Source: Symbiodinium natans
Taxonomy: Eukaryota; Sar; Dinophyceae; Suessiales; Symbiodiniaceae
Length of the DNA: 64,000 bases
NCBI GenBank assembly: GCA_905221605.1
Contig: CAJNDS010002120.1
Span: 344,501-408,500 of the forward strand
Reading direction: 5' to 3'
Part shown: positions 1-7,870 of the stretch, piece after piece
How the letters are laid out: each line of letters opens with the position of its first letter
How positions within the stretch are numbered: the first letter of the stretch is position 1
Translations under genes and position numbers: made by a program
The notes under the pieces: generated by a model
The model's database searches: none
Told to the model about the DNA's origin: nothing
What the model saw: only the letters and a program-made list of their open reading frames with translations

Positions 1-3000
1 TGCTTAATGAGCTCAGCCAGTTGTTCTTTGGGAGTGAGGATTTCTCCCTTTTCGCTGCGAATGTGTGTGCGCGCGAAGGGTTTCCAGGGAGCTAATTTTC
101 TAGCGCTCATCCACACTTTCCTTTGATCACCCTTAGCGGCAGCAACTTGTAGGTCCTCGGCGACAGCCTGCAGCTTTTCACGCTTAATTTTCTTGGCAGT
201 TTGTTTCATCGCTTTAGAGGCCACGCGAAACTCAGTGTACTTTTTCCATTTCCGGAGAGTTTCGATTAAGCTGTTCGCTTTGGTGGATTTCCATTCCTTG
301 TACTTAGCCCACATCTCTTTCGCGGTGTGCTTAAACTGCGGATTCTGCGAAACGCGGTTGTCAACTTCAGGTTCGGGAGGGTAGACGGTTTGCATGTGTT
401 CTTTCATGATCTCATCCACCTGCCGCGTAAAGCTGTGAAGATGCAAGTCAGGGTCCAGCTTCTGAATATCCGCGTCGATGAGGTGCTTTAACTTCTTAGC
501 CCGATCATCTGCCTGCGCAATGGAGTCTTGGATGCATTGCCTAGACGCCATCGAAGGTTTGACTGGGTTCGGGAGACGACATGGCGCGACTCTACGGATG
601 TGAGCCTGCACTGGGATGTGGTGATTGGCCTTCCACTTTCCGAGGGCGACTTGATGCATGGGTCTGCTGTGTCTAGCAGTGCGAGTCGCGTGCTGAACCC
701 TACACGCAACGAAATCCAATTGTGTTTTGGTGCCTTGGCGCACGCACGTATGTGCCGGAGTGCAGTTCCACGTATTGAGGAGAGTGAGGCCGAAGTCCTG
801 GAGTATTCCCAGAAAGTCATCTTCGTCAGGCGATCCCTCTACTTTGGCTACAACGGCACTACCTATCAATCCCCTCGAGGTTTTGATGGAGCAGTTGAAG
901 TCTCCCGCAATGATCAAGTCGTTCCGTTGTGGACTCTTCATGATGCTAGACCGTATCGCATCCCAGATTGAGGCCCGAGCTTTCAGGTTCTCGGCTTTGT
1001 CAATGTTTGTCCTCCACACATGCTGGTAGACATTCAGAAGATCGGAGCCGTTCTGTTGGTGATGCAGTCGAACCGAGAGTACTCTGCCTTGCCTAAGAAC
1101 CCTGTAACTAACATTATCTTGCTTGCAGACATTCTGATGAATCAGAGTGGCAACTCCTGAGCATTTGTCTTTGCCTGTAGCCCCTGAGGAGACGACGAAC
1201 CAGGGGCCGGACGAGAAAGTGCGGCACCCCTCCTGTTTCCAGTGTGTTTCTTGCACGAACACAATGTCAAAGTCATCTGGTTTCTCACTTAACCATGACA
1301 TGAGTTCTTGCCAGGCCGCCTGCGACCCCCCGCTCATGTTCCAGGTGAGACATCTAAGGTGAGATGCTTTGTCAGATTTGGGATGCTTTGTGGGTTTAGC
1401 CGGCCGGTCATTCGGCCCCAGCTGGTGTATGCCCCCTGTGGTTTTTGTCAGTGTTTCCCTAGTGTACCATCTGCCCTTATAGTGAGTGCCGCCTGTGGCA
1501 TAGGCTCGTGCGCGAGCTCGTCGCAGCGATCTCTTGGCGATCCACCCGATGCTGTTGTGGTGATTACGTATTGCCTGGCCAGTGTCTTCGCCCATTCTAT
1601 TGGACTGTTGGGGCCGATGTTGTGTGGCTCCCACCACGGTACTGGAACCCGTGGTAACCCTCACGTCTGCTCGACCCCCATTTGCTGTCACGAAGCTTCC
1701 ACAAAGGATAAGAATCCACATCCAGAAGAGACTTCGAAAGCTTGGGGCCCAGCCGCTGGACTTGGGACCAGCGCGGCTCGGTGATGTGCGTCTGGCGGGC
1801 TCACCCCTCTGTGTTGTAAGTATTTTAGTAGTGCACGTGGCATGTGTGCTGATGATGTAGGGTCTCCTTCTGTAGCAACCTCTGATTCTCCTGGTGCAGA
1901 GCCATTTAGTTAGTCTATCTCTTTGCAACGATAGAAGCCTGCCTGCATAACCATACCCACCGACCAAAAACACTCCCAGCAGAAGAATGTGTCCCCATCT
2001 TAACCTAGCGTACTGACTCTCGGGACCTGGGACATCTCGTCGATCATAGTCCTGCAGCAGAGGCGAGGGGTTGGTGCGTATGCATTGGGTAGAGGAGACG
2101 GTGCAACGGATGCGATGATGCAATACAACCCCCGTGTATGCTCTCTGAGCTGCAGTGCGGTCTTGGTCACGGTCGCTGGGGGCCGAAGATCGGCTTCCCC
2201 TGGGGGACCGGAAAGAGTGAGACCGAACAATGGCCTGCATGACGATGTCAGCTGCCGGTGGCCCCTCTGAGCCAAAAACTTCTTCTCCCGATGCCAGGAT
2301 CCTGACGGCCTTTATACAATGCGGGGCCAGCTTGCCATCGGCACCCCGGGTTAAGTAGTAGCCGTTCATTGAACGGAACCAAACGGCCCCCGATTCTTTC
2401 GGGGAGAGTATGATTGCGATGTCACAATGCGCGGGGTAATTCCGATATTCACTTCTGTCTACTGAAACACAATGAATGTGTGTCCGGGACTGGGAGAGGC
2501 CTCCCGTGATGACGCCCTTCGCCAAGATCGAGCCGTAGAAGTCCCAGTTGGTTGCATGGAGGACGTACTCCGGCAACTCGGCATCCCCAAGGGGCCGCAT
2601 GACCGCTTCATCACGTAGTCCTTTCTTGGAGTGACCTTGAACCGCCCTGATGTAGAGATCGGCACCGCGCCATTCGAGCGCGAAGCGTTGCTTGTCGTTC
2701 CAGTAGACCACCGAGCGGATGTAGTTGAGGGTTGCCCCCTTCTCCTTCATGATGGAGGTGCGTAAAAGGTCTGACACCTTGGTCCACCCTGCCTCGTCGA
2801 ACGTCAAGCCGAAGTCTTCAGAGTCGTGCCTCAGAACAACTGACAGTCTTTTGGAGAGAGACTGATCCAGTTTCCAGTAGAGCTTCGTCGGCTCCCCAAG
2901 GGGGGCCGAATCGCGTGCTGGCGTGGGCAGAGAGGTGCCATCGCTGCTGGCGTAGGTCGTCTCCGTGTAGATGTTGTATCTCTCGACCCTGCGCGGGGAG

Positions 3001-4706
3001 TGGGGGATGCTGCCAGATTGATTTGGTGGCGTTTGCCCCGTAGGGTAGTCAACCTCCATCTCCACATAGGCATCAGATGAAGCCGGCTCGGCAGTCCGGG
3101 TTGCAGGAGCCGTGTTTCCCATGTGCTTGGAGGTCCTGTCCGTCATGTCATCATCTCTGCTGTCCTGGCTGGTTTGGTCCTGAATTGCCACTCGGACAAT
3201 TTGCTCATCATCCTTCAGTTGCGCGGCGGGGAAGTAGTAGTCGAACTTGATTGCCAGGTCTTGATGACTATCGAACCAATGGATTTGTTCATGCAGCGAC
3301 ATGGGGACTCCCTCAAACAGTGCGATTACGCTGTGCAGCATGCCGGCGAACTGGGTGAGGATGGGCTCGAAGTCCGCATCTTTTGACAGGCTCCATAGCC
3401 AGCATTCCACTGCCGTGCCGAAGGTGGAGTGGTTCGCGTAATTGAGCTTGTCTCTGGAAATCAGGCACATGACAAACGCAAGGTTCCAATTGCCTGCGGC
3501 CGGGATGATCTTCAGGGACTCCGAGTGGTGGAAGTCGTCATGATGCTTGACGAAGTGCCCCATTTCGAAGAAAGTTTTGAACGTGAGGGCGACCTTTTTC
3601 TTGCGCAGGACATTGATGTCATCTTCGATGATGGCCAGCAGGTTCCATTTCTCACGCACGGCTCTCAAGGATTGTGGGGGCACACTGTCTCGGGCAGGGG
3701 GGACGAACTGCTTGAGGCCCTCGGAGACATGCTGGGCAGGGGCCGGGGGTACGGCTCCCTCTGTGGTAGGCCTCCTTTGCTCGCTCGAGCTGCTAGCCTG
3801 CTGTCTCTTCTTTGGCGATGCCGGTGGGTCTGGCGGTTTCTGCCGGAACCACCATTCTCCCTGCCACCAGATCTTGAGGTAGCCCTCGTCGTCTTCCGTC
3901 GCATGTACTTCGTGCCGGTCACTGGTGTCAAACTGGTAGTCCTCGTCGTCTTCGTCCTCCTCGTCGTAGTACCAGTCCTGATGTTGATCCCGGGGCCGAG
4001 CGTCGGCTCCCCGCGCATTCTGCCAGTGTGGCTGTCGGCTCTCGCGATCGGCCGCTTGTCGCCAGGGCTGCTGATTCATCTCCTGAGCACGGGGGGCCGC
4101 AGTGTCGGCTCTCTCCCTTTGATTGCCAGGGGCATTGCGGCGGGCACTGCGGGCAGCCAGTTCATTGCGGGTGCGCCTCCTAGTGCCGTCGGGCCTGACC
4201 CGAGCTCGGGGATATCGATGCCACTTTTGATCTGACATGCTATCGGCAAAGACACCATACATGTATATGCTGATGCAATCAGGCGTGGCGTGCATCATGT
4301 TCCTGCAGCCCGGCAACCACTCTACAACACGGATCTCCTTTCTCGCATTCAGAAACCCCGAGGTCCTCCCACAGGTGCTTTGTGTAGGGCCGAATACGGC
4401 ACCCGCAGCTCTTCGGTTTGAAGTGACCTGGGCAGATAGTCCGGGTTTGGGGCAGGTACGACATCTGCGAGTGTCAGGCAATGGGAGTACAGTCGGGTGC
4501 AGGGCCATGCATTCTGCTACACCGAGTTTCCCACTTCGGGTACACTGCACCTGGGATGCGAGCATGTTGAGGATTTGACTGGGTATCAGGGCTGGCGTTC
4601 CGTGCCGAACATAGCTAACTGCGACAGGGCACATATTCCACATATGTCTACGGTGAGGCCCTCGAAGAGTTAAGGAAGGCCTTCGGTAGATGCCTCTAAC
4701 AAGCAT
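1..4706 (-). CDS. LINE-type polyprotein: KptA-like domain plus EEP endonuclease, C-terminus beyond window
   Basis: One frame reads open from an ATG at 4706 to the left edge (about 1,560 codons), so the C-terminal part, where a reverse transcriptase would be expected, is outside the window. In order: a Cys-containing N-terminus (CRTCPKPG near 4470), an acidic stretch (about 3965), a helical region (3650-3200), a domain at about 2885-2330 matching the Tpt1/KptA RNA 2'-phosphotransferase family (SKRLSVVLRHD, NDKQRFAL, IRAVQGHS, HAT, SRTHIH, MNGYYLT), two hydrophobic segments (near 1960 and 1730), then an endonuclease/exonuclease/phosphatase domain at about 1350-610 (TWNM, VQET, GDFN, QLDFV, NHH). 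That endonuclease is typical of apurinic-type LINEs. The KptA domain is the oddity; its HAT replaces the usual HGT. Start uncertain: ATGs at 4508 and 4238 are also in frame. Domains confident; whole-ORF translation is by eye. Confidence 0.85.
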   Translation of the reverse strand, partial: MLVRGIYRRPSLTLRGPHRRHMWNMCPVAVSYVRHGTPALIPSQILNMLASQVQCTRSGKLGVAECMALHPTVLPLPDTRRCRTCPKPGLSAQVTSNRRAAGAVFGPTQSTCGRTSGFLNARKEIRVVEWLPGCRNMMHATPDCISIYMYGVFADSMSDQKWHRYPRARVRPDGTRRRTRNELAARSARRNAPGNQRERADTAAPRAQEMNQQPWRQAADRESRQPHWQNARGADARPRDQHQDWYYDEEDEDDEDYQFDTSDRHEVHATEDDEGYLKIWWQGEWWFRQKPPDPPASPKKRQQASSSSEQRRPTTEGAVPPAPAQHVSEGLKQFVPPARDSVPPQSLRAVREKWNLLAIIEDDINVLRKKKVALTFKTFFEMGHFVKHHDDFHHSESLKIIPAAGNWNLAFVMCLISRDKLNYANHSTFGTAVECWLWSLSKDADFEPILTQFAGMLHSVIALFEGVPMSLHEQIHWFDSHQDLAIKFDYYFPAAQLKDDEQIVRVAIQDQTSQDSRDDDMTDRTSKHMGNTAPATRTAEPASSDAYVEMEVDYPTGQTPPNQSGSIPHSPRRVERYNIYTETTYASSDGTSLPTPARDSAPLGEPTKLYWKLDQSLSKRLSVVLRHDSEDFGLTFDEAGWTKVSDLLRTSIMKEKGATLNYIRSVVYWNDKQRFALEWRGADLYIRAVQGHSKKGLRDEAVMRPLGDAELPEYVLHATNWDFYGSILAKGVITGGLSQSRTHIHCVSVDRSEYRNYPAHCDIAIILSPKESGAVWFRSMNGYYLTRGADGKLAPHCIKAVRILASGEEVFGSEGPPAADIVMQAIVRSHSFRSPRGSRSSAPSDRDQDRTAAQRAYTGVVLHHRIRCTVSSTQCIRTNPSPLLQDYDRRDVPGPESQYARLRWGHILLLGVFLVGGYGYAGRLLSLQRDRLTKWLCTRRIRGCYRRRPYIISTHATCTTKILTTQRGEPARRTSPSRAGPKSSGWAPSFRSLFWMWILILCGSFVTANGGRADVRVTTGSSTVVGATQHRPQQSNRMGEDTGQAIRNHHNSIGWIAKRSLRRARARAYATGGTHYKGRWYTRETLTKTTGGIHQLGPNDRPAKPTKHPKSDKASHLRCLTWNMSGGSQAAWQELMSWLSEKPDDFDIVFVQETHWKQEGCRTFSSGPWFVVSSGATGKDKCSGVATLIHQNVCKQDNVSYRVLRQGRVLSVRLHHQQNGSDLLNVYQHVWRTNIDKAENLKARASIWDAIRSSIMKSPQRNDLIIAGDFNCSIKTSRGLIGSAVVAKVEGSPDEDDFLGILQDFGLTLLNTWNCTPAHTCVRQGTKTQLDFVACRVQHATRTARHSRPMHQVALGKWKANHHIPVQAHIRRVAPCRLPNPVKPSMASRQCIQDSIAQADDRAKKLKHLIDADIQKLDPDLHLHSFTRQVDEIMKEHMQTVYPPEPEVDNRVSQNPQFKHTAKEMWAKYKEWKSTKANSLIETLRKWKKYTEFRVASKAMKQTAKKIKREKLQAVAEDLQVAAAKGDQRKVWMSARKLAPWKPFARTHIRSEKGEILTPKEQLAELIK

Positions 4707-5331
4707 CAGTTTCGGCCTGCAAGGTCTCACACTTAGCGAGAAGTTCTGCAGCCTTCTTGCGCCTCTTCCTAGGAGGTAGGCTTCGAATGTCTCCGAGAAG
4801 TCTGGTGATAAGGCCCGCACATGAACCTGTGGAAATTGCGTATGCCACAGCATTGCTCGATATGCCCACCTTGCGACCCTTAGGTTGTGGTGGCGGCTCT
4901 GAGTCTGTCGAAAGTGAATCATCGGTGCCCGGTCCTTGTGCAGGGCTGGAGGATTGACCTGGGCCATCGGCTTCCCCAGGGCTGGGGCCGATTGTGGGAC
5001 TGTCGGTCCTGTCCACTGGGAGCGTGTTTGTCTCATGTGCGGAGCTCTCTGATTCGCTCCAGTCCAGGAGCCCTTGCGCGCTCCTCGGCACTCCATGGAT
5101 TCTGTCACTTGAAGAGGAACTAGCGAGCGGTGGTGATGAGAGCTGCAATGGGGGGGGCAAAGATGGAAGCTTCGGTTGTTTTTGGGGGGGGGTTGGGGCT
5201 TGGGGTCCTCTCTTATTTCGTGCGCTGGCTTTGGAGCTGGCTCCCCTAGGGGCCGTTGACTGCACGTAGTGGGATCTGGCCGACCAGTGCGCCTCATGGC
5301 ACTGTCGTAGGCGGGGATGCATCTGCGGCAA
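4696..5331 (-). CDS. Hypothetical 211-residue protein upstream of the LINE polyprotein
   Basis: Ser/Pro-rich low-complexity first half, then a compact end with a basic patch (PPRKRRKK) and a short helix ending in ETDAC. No family recognised. Its stop codon overlaps, by 11 bases and in another frame, an ATG (4706) of the LINE polyprotein frame. It could therefore be the first ORF of that LINE, linked by frameshifting or reinitiation, or the frame may simply have been broken by mutation. The basic patch would suit a nucleic-acid-binding or nuclear-localised ORF1 product, but that is inference. The start is the first methionine; the acidic Ser-rich tract makes the frame more believable than its shadows. 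Confidence 0.5.
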   Translation of the reverse strand: MPQMHPRLRQCHEAHWSARSHYVQSTAPRGASSKASARNKRGPQAPTPPQKQPKLPSLPPPLQLSSPPLASSSSSDRIHGVPRSAQGLLDWSESESSAHETNTLPVDRTDSPTIGPSPGEADGPGQSSSPAQGPGTDDSLSTDSEPPPQPKGRKVGISSNAVAYAISTGSCAGLITRLLGDIRSLPPRKRRKKAAELLAKCETLQAETDAC

Positions 5332-5365
5332 AGGATGACTGTGAAAATCAAGTGCAGAGCTAGAT

Positions 5366-5683
5366 TCATGGTTTGTCTGAGATCAGGCTGATAAGAGTCT
5401 GTGCAAGTTGTTGCTCAAGTGCTACACACAACAACGGGAACCTGACAGAAATGATGGCCACCAGCTGAAGTCCCTGTTCTCTCGGTAGAACCTCAAGGAT
5501 CGCTGGCACAAGTTCGTCTGCAGTATCCTGATTCCACAGCTGCCCTGCGAGGTCCAAGGCACTGTCAATGTCAATAGTGTCTTGACTATTCAGCAAGCAG
5601 TCTGCAACCAGTTCCAGAGCCACAACGCGAATCTGAGTAACAGGCAGAATGGCTTCTAATGGTGAGAAGAGTACAGAAATCAC
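5366..5683 (-). CDS. Hypothetical 105-residue helical protein
   Basis: A short, largely helical, leucine/isoleucine-rich ORF with balanced acidic residues and no recognisable motif. It ends 35 bases before the 211-residue ORF on the same strand and lies between that ORF and the telomere-type repeats. It may be the 5' part of the LINE at 1-4706 or unrelated flanking sequence. Composition looks coding, but no homologue is seen elsewhere in the window. Confidence 0.3.
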   Translation of the reverse strand: MISVLFSPLEAILPVTQIRVVALELVADCLLNSQDTIDIDSALDLAGQLWNQDTADELVPAILEVLPREQGLQLVAIISVRFPLLCVALEQQLAQTLISLISDKP

Positions 5684-5774
5684 CGAAGGGGCACTACGGT
5701 CTGCTAGTGGGGGCTCGCTATACGAAACGCTGAGAGCCGAGACGCTTTAGTATTGCCCTAACAAGCTTAAGATG

Positions 5775-5977
5775 CCCTAAACCCTAAACCCTAAACCCTA
5801 AACCCTAAACCCTAAACCCTAAACCCTAAACCCTAAACCCTAAACCCAAAACCCAAAACCCTAAACCCTAAACCCTAAACCCTAAACCCCAACCCTAAAC
5901 CCTAAACCCTAAACCCCTAACCCCTAAACCCTAAACCCTAAACCCTAAACCCTAAACATCCCTAAACCCTAAACCCC
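5775..5977 (+). repeat. Telomere-type (CCCTAAA)n array
   Basis: About 28 copies of CCCTAAA, the complement of the TTTAGGG telomere unit used by plants and dinoflagellates. Variant units are scattered (CCCAAAA, CCCCAACCCTAAA, CCCCTAA, CATCCCTAAA). The variants and the unrelated sequence on both sides say it is internal, not a working chromosome end, unless the assembly joined two pieces here. On the plus strand this orientation is that of a left chromosome end, with chromosome to the right. Confidence 0.95.
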
Positions 5978-7210
5978 AAGCAAGAGCTCCCGAGAAGCAA
6001 GGGCCCTGGCCGCGAAGCTTCCAGGCCTTGATCACATCGATTAAATTGGGGGTGGGGTAGTAGGGGGCAGAAAGCTTGCAATGTGCAAAGATACACTCAT
6101 GCACAGGAGTTCTTTTGGGCACCCCAAATACATCTCTTCTTTGTCTGACACTCTGGCCGTTGGGCAGCAGTTGTCGATGACAGGCCGGAGACACCTCCGG
6201 AGGACCAAGAAAACTAGAACGAATTCAACTGGAAGCCCCCCCCTATCGGTAAGCCCGAACCCTCGTTCTGTGAGCTGGTGTGCTGCACGACTCGAAAATG
6301 CCACTGCACGGCACCAAGCCTCAAAGTCTAGACACCTACGCTATTGCAGCACGCATTGCTTGTTGATGCATGCTGATTGGGCCAGAACCTGGCGAGCAGC
6401 TGGCTTTCCTCATTAAGGAAGTCTCCAATCCCTCTCCCAGGTCGGCCCAATTTCGGGCCTGGCTTGTTGGAGACATTGGCGGGCGAATCCTTTGAAGGAA
6501 CAACCCGGCAACCAGGAGAAGCAACCGTTATTCTCATGGCCATCCATGTGTCCAGAGGCTCTGGCTACGGTTTCTTCCACAGCATCCAGGGTCCCCCGGT
6601 CAATGGCCCTGGCAACACGGCAGGCTTCCACAAAACAGGCTCGCAAACTGGCAGAGCTAGCCGAGCGGCCTGTCAACCCACCCTTCCCTCAGATGGACCT
6701 CCGCAGCAAGCGAAAAATTTTGCAACAGCTGCAACATTGCTGGCAAGATGAAATCGCCTGTGCAGGTGCTGTGCTCGACGGGTGAGCATCCTTGCTCGGA
6801 GAGTTTACCGGCGTCAAACCAGATGGCATATCAATGAAAGTGTTCCTGAGATGTCACGAGAAAATTCAGCTAGCTCACTGCCATTCTGCTTCTTGCTGGC
6901 CACCCAATTCCGTCAAGCAACTTTACTGGTAGCGGCACACCCGCCTGAAGAGATCAGCTGAAGTTTGTGTTCCAACAAATGCTACCAGAAGCAAAATCTT
7001 GGATCCTGACATTCGTCTCGCCTATTGCGAGCTCATTGCTGGTGTCACCTTCACACTCGGTGCAAAACATTGTTTGAAACAACCCAAGATGTATCGAGCC
7101 CCAACTTGTTCACGCCAGGCCTTTATGCCCAAGAGCCGCATCACTCAAAGGCACCGGTCGCTTAGTAGGCATGGCGAAACCTGCAACAAGCCCACGGACT
7201 GAGAACAAAG
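5978..7210. other. No supportable gene
   Basis: Several overlapping ORFs of 60-125 codons occur on both strands, none with a recognisable domain. The most protein-like is a plus-strand ORF at 6492-6785 whose end (LAELAERPVNPPFPQMDLRS) has ordinary coding composition; it might be an exon or a relic, but nothing beside it supports a gene model. No structured RNA or long repeat was seen. Confidence 0.4.
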
Positions 7211-7258
7211 GTACAAACATGGGACAAACATGGTACAAACATGGTACAAACATGGATG
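7211..7258 (+). repeat. Short tandem repeat, unit GGTACAAACAT
   Basis: About four tandem copies of an 11-base unit (one variant, GGGACAAACAT). Too few and too short for a CRISPR; simple replication slippage explains it. Confidence 0.8.
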
Positions 7259-7689
7259 AACATCGCATGCCCGGGTCACAAGGGCCTGGCCAACTCACGC
7301 GAATGACCTTGGTTCACATCCACATCTCCTGATCTCAAAAACTCCGTCGTGAACAATCCCATACGACCCCGACATAGCGCAAAACTGATCAAGGCGAGCT
7401 TAGCCGGCAGCTGTGGAACACAACGGCCATTTGCACGACTCATGACCGTGAATCAACAAGAACTTGCACAATTCGCCTGTTGTTTGAAAAGCGTGCACTA
7501 AGCTGCTGAACCCACCAAACTTCGGAGACAACCGCCCACGAAGTACAACACACCGTGCTTTTCGAGGTCTGGGACCGGCTGCCATTGTCGTGATGCTGAT
7601 CATCTCTGCCCAAGCTTGAATTTAGGCATCGGCTGCAAGTCACACAGTCACATCAAAAACCATGGGAAGGATTGGTACACAAATGATGC

Positions 7690-7870
7690 ACAAGCAGCAA
7701 GGATGATGGGGTTATTGTGGGGTTATTATGAGGTTATTATGGGGTTGGTTTTAGTTATGGGGTTATTTATGGGGTTATTGTAGGGTTATTACAGGGTTAT
7801 TGTGGGGTTAATGTGAATTCTGGGGTTGTTATGGGTTATTACGGGGCTATTATGGGTTATTATGGGGTGC
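7690..7870 (+). repeat. Degenerate GGGGTTATTAT minisatellite
   Basis: About 15 imperfect copies of a GGGGTTATT-based unit of 10-12 bases, with interruptions (TTGGTTTTAG, GTGAATTC). The strand is G/T-rich. It is not telomeric: the unit differs from TTTAGGG and the period varies. No gene overlaps it convincingly. Confidence 0.8.

Noticed and set aside
3429-4235. 268-codon plus-strand ORF with hydrophobic stretches
   Set aside because: Antisense to the acidic and helical part of the LINE frame, which continues into recognisable domains.
7211-7258. Regularly spaced short repeat considered as CRISPR
   Set aside because: Units are tandem with no spacers and only 11 bases long; the context is eukaryotic.
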